The translations under genes and the position numbers were made by a program. Positions 1 through 6,114 of a stretch of DNA of 7,346 nucleotides are shown one piece after another. The notes below the pieces were generated by a model that was not told where the DNA came from, ran no database searches, and saw nothing but the letters and a program-made list of their open reading frames with translations. Within the stretch, counting starts at the first letter, position 1. Each line of letters begins with the position of its first letter. Where the stretch lies: contig JAICZB010000117.1 of NCBI GenBank assembly GCA_025933895.1, forward strand, positions 1-7,346, given 5' to 3'. The DNA comes from Thermoleophilia bacterium. Lineage in GTDB: Bacteria > Actinomycetota > Thermoleophilia > Gaiellales > Gaiellaceae.

Positions 1-1
1 A

Positions 2-634
2 GCTCCGTCGGATCAGATCCTCGTGCCGGCCATCCCGGGCTACAAGAAGTTCAACACGTACCCGGCGGCCGGGAACTTCAACAAGGCGAAGCAGATCGGC
101 GGCAGCGCGCTGAACGGCGCCAAGCTCGTCATCTACTACCGTCCGTCGAGCGTGTACCAGACGAACGTTGCGGAGTACATCGAGGCGCAGGCGACGAAGC
201 TGGGCATGAAGCCCTCGCTGCAGCAGTCCGACCCGTCGAGCTTCTACGGCCCGCTCGAGACGAAGTCGACCGCTCTGGGCCCGAACGGCTACAACATCAC
301 CGCCTTCGGCGGCTGGTGCGCCGACTATCCGGACGGCTACGACTACTTCAACGTCAACTTCGACGGTCGTACGATCGGCGACACCGGAAACGTCGACTAC
401 ATGTACTTCAACAACAACAAGTTCGACGCGATGATGGACAAGGCGGCCGCTGCCACCGGTGCAAAGCGGGCGTCTCTCTACGGGGCACTGGACAAGGTGT
501 TCATGAACAACTACGCCCCGCTCATTCCGACCCAGGTCTCGACCACCCGGACCTTGACTTCGAACCGGGTGCACAACTGGCTCTACAGCAAGTGGTGGGG
601 CCAGCCGTTCTGGAACGTGCTCAAGGTCAAGTAG
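2..634 (+). CDS. Peptide ABC transporter substrate-binding protein, C-terminal part (5' end outside window)
   Basis: Extracytoplasmic binding protein of the SBP_bac_5 (DppA/OppA) family, which delivers peptides or similar ligands to the permease pair. The frame is open to the left edge: codons before the first GTG (position 23) read APSDQIL and continue into VPAIPGYKKF, a typical family stretch, so the gene is truncated by the window and GTG 23 is not a start. About 210 residues remain. Visible family features are WCADYPDGYDYF (fragment residues about 105-116), the NVDYMYFNNNKFDAMMDKA segment, and an end with many aromatic residues (WLYSKWWGQPFWNVLKVK). The signal peptide and lipobox would lie upstream and cannot be seen. 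The permease and ATPase genes follow on the same strand, which supports the importer assignment. The ligand cannot be read from this fragment; peptide is the family default. Confidence 0.93.
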   Translation, partial: APSDQILVPAIPGYKKFNTYPAAGNFNKAKQIGGSALNGAKLVIYYRPSSVYQTNVAEYIEAQATKLGMKPSLQQSDPSSFYGPLETKSTALGPNGYNITAFGGWCADYPDGYDYFNVNFDGRTIGDTGNVDYMYFNNNKFDAMMDKAAAATGAKRASLYGALDKVFMNNYAPLIPTQVSTTRTLTSNRVHNWLYSKWWGQPFWNVLKVK

Positions 635-662
635 GGATCGACCGGAGCAGATACCGGACCAA

Positions 663-690
663 CGGAGGGGCGCCGCCCGGCGCCCCTCCG
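663..690 (+). terminator. Perfect 12-bp GC hairpin between binding-protein and permease genes (attenuator or mRNA-stabilising stem)
   Basis: The left arm CGGAGGGGCGCC (663-674) is the exact reverse complement of the right arm GGCGCCCCTCCG (679-690), around a GCCC loop. It starts 28 bp after the binding-protein stop. The bases after it (AAAGTCCTAG) contain no T-run, so it is not a classical intrinsic terminator. A stem here is well known in binding-protein importers as a partial terminator or 3'-end protector that makes the binding protein more abundant than the membrane parts. That role is inferred; the stem is directly seen. Confidence 0.75.
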
Positions 691-700
691 AAAGTCCTAG

Positions 701-727
701 AATCCGAATCTCCGACCAATCCGAATC
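701..727 (+). repeat. Direct repeat AATCCGAATC x2 upstream of the permease gene
   Basis: The 10-mer AATCCGAATC occurs exactly at 701-710 and 718-727, a 17-bp period, in the leader between the hairpin and the permease start. A TAGAAT hexamer (698-703) overlaps the first copy and resembles a -10 box, but no convincing -35 sits 16-18 bp upstream, where the hairpin lies. It could be a regulator site with copies spaced about one and a half helical turns apart, or chance duplication. No function is assigned. Confidence 0.45.
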
Positions 728-740
728 GCACAGGTAGGCA

Positions 741-1712
741 GTGACTCAGTACCTCATCCGCCGCATCTTCTGGGCCTTCTTCCTCTTCGTCGTGGCGACG
801 ATGATCACGTACGTGATCTTCTTCGTGGTCCCGGCTGACCCGGCCACGCTTGCGGCCGGTAAGGCGACCAAGCCGGAGATCGTGGCCCACATCCGGCGCG
901 AGTTGCACCTCAACCTGCCGATCTATCAGCAGTACTGGCTCTTCGTGTGGAATCTCGTCCGGCACGGCTCGTTCGGCTACTCCTTCGTGAACGGGCTGCC
1001 GGTGCGCACGATGCTCGGGCAGGAGATTCCCGTCACCGCCTCCATCGTCGTGGGCGGTGTCGTCATGTATCTCGCGATCGCGATTCCGACCGGGGTCATC
1101 TCGGCGCTGCGGCCCCGCTCGATCCTCGACCGCTCGGGCATGATCTTCGTGCTGGTCGGGATCTCGGCGCCGTCGGTCTGGATCGGACTGATCCTCATCT
1201 ACCTCGTCGGCTTCAGGCTCGGCTGGACGCCGATCGGCGACTACTGCAACCTCAAACCGACCCACGCGATCGGTGTCTGCTCGGGTCCGGGACAGTGGGC
1301 CTACCACCTGCTCCTGCCCTGGATCACGCTCGCCGTCGGCAGCGCCGCGCTGTACACGCGGCTCATCCGCGCCAACGTCATGGAGACGATGTCGGAGGAC
1401 TACGTCCGCACTGCTCGCGCCAAGGGCGCCTCGCCCTCGCGCGTCCTCGTCCAGCACGTGCTCCGCAACAGCATGCTCCAGGTGGTGACGATCCTCGGCA
1501 TGGACCTCGGCCTCCTGCTCGGCGGCGTCGTGTTCATCGAGATCGTCTTCGGAATGCCGGGCCTCGGCGCGCAGCTCGTCCAGGCCGCACCCCGCTTCGA
1601 CCTGCCGGTGATCGTGGGGATCGTCTTGTTCGCGACCCTTTCGGTCATCACCTTCAACTTCCTCGTCGACGTCCTCTACGCGTGGCTCGACCCACGCATC
1701 CGGCTGGCTTGA
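741..1712 (+). CDS. dppB: DppB/OppB-type peptide ABC transporter permease
   Basis: Inner-membrane permease subunit of a peptide-type (BPD_transp_1) ABC importer, 323 residues, normal length for DppB. It starts at GTG 741, preceded by AGGTAGG (732-738), and the N-terminus TQYLIRRIFWAFFLF is the typical DppB opening. Hydrophobic segments fall at about residues 8-30, 97-120, 133-156, 186-204, 245-270 and 287-310, giving six helices. The EAA coupling loop that docks on the ATPases is clear at about 219-250 (EDYVRTARAKGAS, then LRNSMLQVVT), followed by FIEIVFGMPGLGAQLVQA, a hallmark of the family. An outer loop at about 162-186 carries two cysteines (C169, C180). The stop is 3 bp before the next gene, so the two are co-translated. 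The symbol follows family resemblance; the substrate is unproven. Confidence 0.93.
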   Translation: MTQYLIRRIFWAFFLFVVATMITYVIFFVVPADPATLAAGKATKPEIVAHIRRELHLNLPIYQQYWLFVWNLVRHGSFGYSFVNGLPVRTMLGQEIPVTASIVVGGVVMYLAIAIPTGVISALRPRSILDRSGMIFVLVGISAPSVWIGLILIYLVGFRLGWTPIGDYCNLKPTHAIGVCSGPGQWAYHLLLPWITLAVGSAALYTRLIRANVMETMSEDYVRTARAKGASPSRVLVQHVLRNSMLQVVTILGMDLGLLLGGVVFIEIVFGMPGLGAQLVQAAPRFDLPVIVGIVLFATLSVITFNFLVDVLYAWLDPRIRLA

Positions 1713-1715
1713 GCG

Positions 1716-2743
1716 ATGGCGCTGCTCGAAGTCCAGGACCTCCACACGCGCTTTCGCACCGACGACGGCGTCGTCAAGGCCGTCTCCGGTGTCAGCTTCG
1801 AGCTCGACCGCGGCAAGACGCTCGGCGTCGTCGGCGAGTCGGGCTCGGGCAAGAGCGTCACCTTCCTCACCGTGATGGGCCTCGTCGACCGCAAGATCGC
1901 GGAGGTCGAAGGCTCGGTCCGGTACGACGGCGAAGAGCTCCTCCGTGCCTCGAGCTCGCGGTTACAGAAGATCCGCGGCCGGAGGATCGGAATGATCTTC
2001 CAGGACCCGATGACCTCGCTGAACCCGGTCAAGAAGATCGGCTGGCAGCTCGAGGAGGCGGTGCGCCTGCACAACGACGTGAGCCGCGACGAGGCACGTC
2101 GCCGCGCGATCCAGGCTCTCCAGGAGGTCGAGATCCCGCGCGCCGAAACCCGGGTGGACGACTACCCGCATCAGTTCTCCGGCGGCATGCGCCAGCGCGT
2201 GATGATTGCGATGGCGCTGATCAACCAGCCCGAGGTCATCATCGCGGACGAGCCGACGACCGCGCTCGACGTGACGACCCAGGCCCAGATCCTGCGGCTG
2301 ATGAAGAAGCTGCAGGACGATCACGGCGCGGCGATCGTGATGATCACGCACGACCTCGGCGTCGTCGCCGAGCTCGCCGACGACGTGCTCGTGATGTACG
2401 GCGGCCGGGTCGTCGAGGAGGCGAAGGTCGACGACCTCTTCGCGGCGCCCCAGATGCCGTACACGTGGGGCCTGCTCGGCTCCCTGCCGCGGCTCGAGCA
2501 GGTCGCCACGCGGCTCGAGCAGATTCCCGGCCAGCCGCCGTCGCTGCTGCATCCACCGAGGGGCTGCGCCTTCAACCCGCGCTGCGCCTACGTGTTCGAC
2601 AAGTGCCGCGCGGAGTTGCCCGGGCTGGATCCGGCACCGGACAAGGCCGATCACCGCTATCGCTGCCATCTCGACGACGCCGAGCGCGAAAGGATCTGGG
2701 CCGCCAAGAAAGCCGCGCTCACCGGCGTGGAAGGAAGTGCCGC

Positions 2744-2747
<4 letters not shown>
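1716..2747 (+). CDS. dppD: DppD/OppD-type peptide ABC transporter ATPase
   Basis: Cytoplasmic ATPase that powers peptide import as one half of a DppD-DppF heterodimer; 343 residues. Motifs in order: Walker A GESGSGKS (40-47), Q-loop Q96 in FQDP, signature FSGGMRQR (154-161), Walker B VIIADEP with catalytic E179, and H-loop H212 in THD. The C-terminal oligopeptide-type extension has cysteines C284, C290, C297 and C317 (PRGCAFNPRC ... KC ... RCH). In DppD-type subunits these four cysteines are thought to bind an iron-sulfur cluster. Start ATG 1716 is 3 bp after the permease stop with no strong ribosome-binding site, so re-initiation is likely. The end overlaps the next gene by ATGA. All catalytic residues are present, so it should be active. 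Confidence 0.95.
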
Positions 2748-3790
<1,043 letters not shown>

Positions 3791-3794
3791 CGGG

Positions 3795-3808
3795 AGCCCG
3801 GAAGGGCT
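3795..3808 (+). promoter_or_regulatory. Ribosome-binding site inside a small GNRA hairpin
   Basis: GGAAGGG (3800-3806) lies six bases before GTG 3813 and decides the start of the downstream membrane protein over TTG 3771. The same bases can form a 5-bp stem, AGCCC (3795-3799) with GGGCT (3804-3808), closed by GGAA, a GNRA-class tetraloop. The stem would partly hide the site. The site is clear; any regulatory effect is inference. Confidence 0.5.
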
Positions 3809-3812
3809 GTAC

Positions 3813-4208
3813 GTGCTGCGCGGCGCACTCCGGCGTATCGCCGTCATCGTCGCCGTGCTCGTGGGTGGGACGGCTGCGATCTCGGTCGCGCTCGGCGCGC
3901 TCGCCGGCAAGAACCTCTCGCACGCGCTCGCCGTCGGCTTCTACCTGGTCGGGGCCGGTGTCCTCTTCGGGAGCCTCGCGCTCGGCAGCCGCGGGCCCAT
4001 GCGCGCCGACCGTAACTTCGAGGACGACAACACGACCATCGTGCCGACTCCGATCGGCCCGCCCCGCCTGTTCTCGCGCAGGAGCCTTCGCAAGGCGACG
4101 CCGGAGGAACGGAGCGACGCGCGGCGGGCCTCGCTCGGCCTCTTCGTGCTCGGGCTGCTGCTGATCCTGCTCGGTACCGCTTTCGACCCGTCGAGGCACG
4201 CGTTTTGA
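3813..4208 (+). CDS. Small membrane protein with three predicted helices, function unknown
   Basis: I do not recognise this 131-residue protein. It starts at GTG 3813 with a good ribosome-binding site; TTG 3771, in the same frame, would overlap the ATPase gene and has no such support. Hydrophobic segments lie at about residues 9-30 (AVIVAVLVGGTAAISVALGA), 38-57 (ALAVGFYLVGAGVLFGSLAL) and 106-124 (ASLGLFVLGLLLILLGTAF). Between helices two and three is a polar stretch with an acidic patch (NFEDDN, about 68-73), then a basic segment (RLFSRRSLRKATPEERSDARR). The gene is 22 bp after the ATPase stop on the same strand, so it may share the transporter transcript, yet nothing ties it to peptide uptake. 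Third-position G/C use matches its neighbours, so it is probably a real gene. Confidence 0.78.
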   Translation: MLRGALRRIAVIVAVLVGGTAAISVALGALAGKNLSHALAVGFYLVGAGVLFGSLALGSRGPMRADRNFEDDNTTIVPTPIGPPRLFSRRSLRKATPEERSDARRASLGLFVLGLLLILLGTAFDPSRHAF

Positions 4209-4273
4209 GCGTTCCGCAGCCCCAGGAAAATCGCTCTCCGACCGCCAAGGTCCTCTGGTACCTTGGGCGGCGG

Positions 4274-4861
4274 ATGTCCTCGACGGCCCCATCTCCGACT
4301 GGTCGCCTCGCCTCGCCGCGCATGCAGCGGCGGCTGATGTGGATCAGCGGCGCCGTGCTCGCGATCGGAATCGCCGTCTTCCTCGGCGTCTACCTCAGCA
4401 GCCGCGGCACGAGCCAGGCGGCCCCGGTCTCGACGCTGGGGTCGAAAGGACCGACCTCGACCACGTCGGCTACCAAGAACCCGAAGGTGGCGGCGGCGCC
4501 TGCCGCGCTCCAGGTCGCTCGCACGTTCCTGGAGACTGCGGTGCAGCGGAAGAACCTCGACGCCGCCTACAAGATCGTCGGCCCCGATCTGAGGGGCGGC
4601 ATGAGTCTCGCGCAATGGCGGAAGGGGAACATCGCCGTCGCGTTCTACCCCGCGCGCAACGCGAAGACGACGAGCCTGATCGTCAAGGAGTCGCGCAAGA
4701 ACGATCTGTTCCTCCAGGTGGTGCTCAACCCGCGCAAGGGATCGGGTGTCCGGACGCTCGCCTTCACCCTCGGCGTCCACCGGGTCGCCGGCAAGAAGTG
4801 GGTCGTGAACTACTGGATCCCGGACCCCACGTACCGGGTCAAGGCCACCGCCGGCAACTGA
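4274..4861 (+). CDS. Membrane-anchored protein with an outer domain, possibly NTF2-like; function unknown
   Basis: From ATG 4274 the protein has 195 residues: a short basic N-terminus, one helix at about 23-41 (WISGAVLAIGIAVFLGVYL), a Ser/Thr/Ala-rich linker (about 42-78), and an outer domain from about 79 to the end. The outer domain begins ALQVARTFLETAVQRKNLDAA and ends in strand-like segments (LFLQVVLNP, TLAFTLGVHR, KWVVNYWIPDP). A helix of the type FLxA..xxDxxxAY followed by strands suggests an NTF2-like or DUF4878-like fold, but that is only a resemblance. The start is uncertain: TTG 4205 in the same frame gives 218 residues, overlaps the previous stop by four bases and has GAGG eight bases upstream. 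I prefer ATG 4274 because the sequence between is less G/C-biased at third positions and adds nothing recognisable. Confidence 0.8.
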   Translation: MSSTAPSPTGRLASPRMQRRLMWISGAVLAIGIAVFLGVYLSSRGTSQAAPVSTLGSKGPTSTTSATKNPKVAAAPAALQVARTFLETAVQRKNLDAAYKIVGPDLRGGMSLAQWRKGNIAVAFYPARNAKTTSLIVKESRKNDLFLQVVLNPRKGSGVRTLAFTLGVHRVAGKKWVVNYWIPDPTYRVKATAGN

Positions 4862-4881
4862 GCGCGGGATGGCTCGAGACT

Positions 4882-4902
4882 CGGCGGAGCTAACCTCCGC
4901 CG
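4882..4902 (+). promoter_or_regulatory. Perfect 8-bp inverted repeat upstream of the anti-sigma-like gene
   Basis: CGGCGGAG (4882-4889) is the exact reverse complement of CTCCGCCG (4895-4902), with loop CTAAC. It sits 20 bp after the preceding stop and just upstream of the -10-like TATAAC. It could act as a weak terminator for the upstream gene (no T-run follows) or as an operator over the -35 region. The repeat is seen; its function is not known. Confidence 0.5.
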
Positions 4903-4914
4903 GCACTGGGCGTC

Positions 4915-4920
4915 TATAAC
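4915..4920 (+). promoter_or_regulatory. -10 box TATAAC, likely leaderless start of the anti-sigma-like gene
   Basis: TATAAC matches five of six bases of TATAAT and ends six bases before ATG 4927. Transcription would then begin at or next to the A of that ATG, giving a leaderless mRNA, which is common in actinobacteria. No TTGACA-like -35 is seen. An alternative reading is an ECF-type promoter, with AAC at 4892-4894 and CGTC at 4911-4914. Confidence 0.5.
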
Positions 4921-4926
4921 GTTGTG

Positions 4927-5385
4927 ATGATGGACGCCGACCGCTGCAGTGAGTGGCGCGCACTCGCCTCCTGTCGCCTGGACGGGGAGCTCGACGAGCT
5001 CCAGACCGCGCGGCTGGAGCGTCATCTTCTCGGTTGCGCGGCGTGCAGCTCGTGGTCGCGCGAGATCACTGCTCTGACCATGGTGTTCCACGACTCCGTG
5101 GCCGAGTGTCCCGTCGGCTCGTCCGAGCTGCGGACGCACGCGCTGCGGCGGCGCCTGGTGCGTTCGGCCACGGCCGCTTCGGCAGCCTCGGCCGCCGCGG
5201 TCGCCGCCTTCGTGATAGCCGTGCCGGGTACGATCGCGCTCTTCTCGCAGGGCAGGACCGAGGTGTCGGCAGCTCCGTGCACCTCGTGCATGAAGAAGCA
5301 GGCCGTCACGTTCGACGGGCCGCCGTCCCAGGCGAAGGCCGCCGCCCCGGTCCACGTGGCGCACCCGCTCGTCAGATCTGAGTAA
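4927..5385 (+). CDS. RsrA-like zinc-finger anti-sigma factor with one transmembrane helix
   Basis: Probable membrane anti-sigma factor of the ZAS family, 152 residues. Zinc ligands by analogy with RsrA are C7, H33, C37 and C40: the H-x3-C-x2-C motif is HLLGCAAC, and the spacings from the first Cys (26, 4, 3) equal those of RsrA (C11, H37, C41, C44). The context EWRALASCRLDGELD is typical of the domain. A helix at about 83-107 (AASAAAVAAFVIAVPGTIALF) would place the short C-terminal tail outside, where a CTSC pair (C118, C121) lies. The start could also be GTG 4924 or ATG 4930; 4927 fits the upstream TATAAC. No sigma-factor gene is adjacent: the upstream gene is an unrelated envelope protein and the downstream one converges. 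Binding a sigma factor is inferred from the family; it might instead be a zinc-finger membrane protein with another partner. Confidence 0.8.
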   Translation: MMDADRCSEWRALASCRLDGELDELQTARLERHLLGCAACSSWSREITALTMVFHDSVAECPVGSSELRTHALRRRLVRSATAASAASAAAVAAFVIAVPGTIALFSQGRTEVSAAPCTSCMKKQAVTFDGPPSQAKAAAPVHVAHPLVRSE

Positions 5386-5429
5386 CCGGCCGATCCCATA
5401 GCGGTCGACCGGCCGGCCGGGCCCGCTTT
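5386..5429. terminator. Palindrome-rich gap between convergent genes, possible bidirectional terminator
   Basis: This 44-bp gap contains CGGTCGACCG (5402-5411) and CCGGCCGGCCGG (5409-5420), both perfect palindromes. CCGGCCG (5386-5392) can also pair with CGGCCGG (5414-5420). A short pyrimidine run (CTTTCT) follows at 5426-5431. GC-rich stems between two convergent stops suggest a shared terminator, but a true T-run is missing. Confidence 0.4.
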
Positions 5430-5633
5430 CTAGATCAGAGCTGTGCCCGGCTCGGTGGCCATGTTCGCACCGCGGGTCTCGAGCTCGGCAGTCAAGGGTT
5501 CGTCGAGCGCAGAGATCGTGTGTGTGCGCTCGGACTCCTTGAGCGCACGCACGAGCAACTCGTGCTCGACGCAGTACGTACTCAGCGTGAAGGTCGAGCA
5601 CCCCGGAAAAGCACAGCCGTGCAGCATCGGCAT
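5430..5633 (-). CDS. Small zinc-ribbon-like protein, function unknown
   Basis: A 67-residue protein starting MPMLHGCAFPGCSTFT. Its N-terminal third has C7, C12, C21 and H24 in the pattern C-x4-C-x8-C-x2-H (CAFPGC ... YCVEH), which resembles the short treble-clef or ribbon zinc sites seen near the ends of small actinobacterial and phage proteins. The remainder is helix-like and acidic (ELLVRALKESERTHTISALDEPLTAELETRG). The start at 5633 is chosen because TAAGAT (5646-5641) lies seven bases upstream, suggesting a leaderless mRNA; ATG 5642 in the same frame would add three residues. The frame stays open to 6050, but that part lies antisense to the lipoprotein gene and is not protein-like. A competing + strand frame here is Ser-rich and unconvincing. 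I cannot name a family. Confidence 0.55.
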   Translation of the reverse strand: MPMLHGCAFPGCSTFTLSTYCVEHELLVRALKESERTHTISALDEPLTAELETRGANMATEPGTALI

Positions 5634-5640
5634 TAACACC

Positions 5641-5646
5641 ATCTTA
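5641..5646 (-). promoter_or_regulatory. -10 box TAAGAT for the minus-strand zinc mini-protein
   Basis: Read on the minus strand, TAAGAT is followed by seven bases (GGTGTTA) and then ATG 5633, the same layout as the neighbouring promoters. The -35 region is not recognisable. It shares a 52-bp gap with the divergent lipoprotein promoter. Confidence 0.45.
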
Positions 5647-5672
5647 ACGGCTCTCGGCCGCAAATGCGAGGC

Positions 5673-5678
5673 TACGTT
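5673..5678 (+). promoter_or_regulatory. -10 box TACGTT for the lipoprotein-kinase pair
   Basis: TACGTT fits TAnnnT and is followed by seven bases (GATCCCG) and ATG 5686, so the lipoprotein mRNA may be leaderless. No ribosome-binding site precedes that ATG, which agrees. A -35 element is not evident. Confidence 0.45.
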
Positions 5679-5685
5679 GATCCCG

Positions 5686-6114
5686 ATGTCGGGTACATGG
5701 GGGAAGGTGTTGAGGATCGTCTCGGTCGCAGCGCTCGTCGCCGTCTTGGCCGCAGGCTGCGGTGGCGGCTCGCGCGCAAGGCAGGCCGCTTTCCACGGGG
5801 TGCCGCGGGCCCTGGCACATGATTGGGAGGGACAGGCGTCGAAGATCGAAGCCGCCGCGTCCGCAGGCAACAGTTGCCGCGCCATGCACCTCGCCGACTC
5901 TCTTCGCGACGAGGTGCGCGCGGCCCGGCACAAGCTGCCGCTTCGCCTCCGCTCTCCGCTCATCACGGGCGTCGACCGGCTCGCCGGCCGCCTCACGTGC
6001 ACGGTGACCACGGTGGTGACTGTGCCCCAGAAGCCAAAGCCGCCCGACAAGCAGGACCACCACGACGAACACGGGCACCACGGTCACGGCGACAAGGGCG
6101 GCAAGGACAAATGA
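5686..6114 (+). CDS. Small lipoprotein with His-rich tail, paired with a Ser/Thr kinase
   Basis: A 142-residue protein of unrecognised family. Residues 1-24 form a lipoprotein signal: basic start (GKVLR), hydrophobic core (IVSVAALVAVLAAG), then C25 followed by GGGS. The -3 residue is Ala rather than the usual Leu, so the lipobox is slightly off consensus. The mature part has an amphipathic helical region (about 47-103) bracketed by C64 (AGNSCRA) and C105 (GRLTCTV), which could form a disulfide. A Val/Thr/Pro linker leads to a tail with six His in ten residues (125-134, HHDEHGHHGH) and several Lys and Asp, likely to bind divalent metal. Start ATG 5686 is preferred over the longer frame from GTG 5443, whose extra 81 residues are Ser-rich and would bury the signal peptide. 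Its stop overlaps the kinase start (ATGA), so the two are co-translated and probably act together. Confidence 0.8.
   Translation: MSGTWGKVLRIVSVAALVAVLAAGCGGGSRARQAAFHGVPRALAHDWEGQASKIEAAASAGNSCRAMHLADSLRDEVRAARHKLPLRLRSPLITGVDRLAGRLTCTVTTVVTVPQKPKPPDKQDHHDEHGHHGHGDKGGKDK

Noticed and set aside
663..690. Classical intrinsic terminator ending the binding-protein transcript
   Set aside because: The stem is excellent but is followed by AAAGTCC, not a T-run, and the permease genes need transcription. It is kept as an attenuator or stabilising stem.
627..1745. 372-codon minus-strand open frame
   Set aside because: Antisense to the permease gene. The product is dominated by Asp, Glu, Arg and His, a usual artefact of high-GC codon bias on the opposite strand.
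947..2743. Long + strand open frame continuous with the DppF gene
   Set aside because: It lies out of frame over the permease and DppD genes and its product is Arg/Pro/Asp-rich with no domains. The real DppF gene starts at ATG 2744 with its own ribosome-binding site and family N-terminus.
4810..5601. 263-codon minus-strand open frame opposite the anti-sigma-like gene
   Set aside because: The + strand has the exact RsrA-like zinc-ligand spacing and a membrane helix, whereas this frame is Arg/His-rich without motifs.
5443..5685. N-terminal extension of the lipoprotein gene from GTG 5443
   Set aside because: The added 81 residues are Ser-rich with scattered Cys, would bury the signal peptide, and overlap a better minus-strand zinc protein.
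5634..6050. N-terminal extension of the minus-strand zinc protein
   Set aside because: This part is antisense to the lipoprotein and has shadow composition (Ser/Arg/Ala/Pro). Only the last 67 residues look like a protein.
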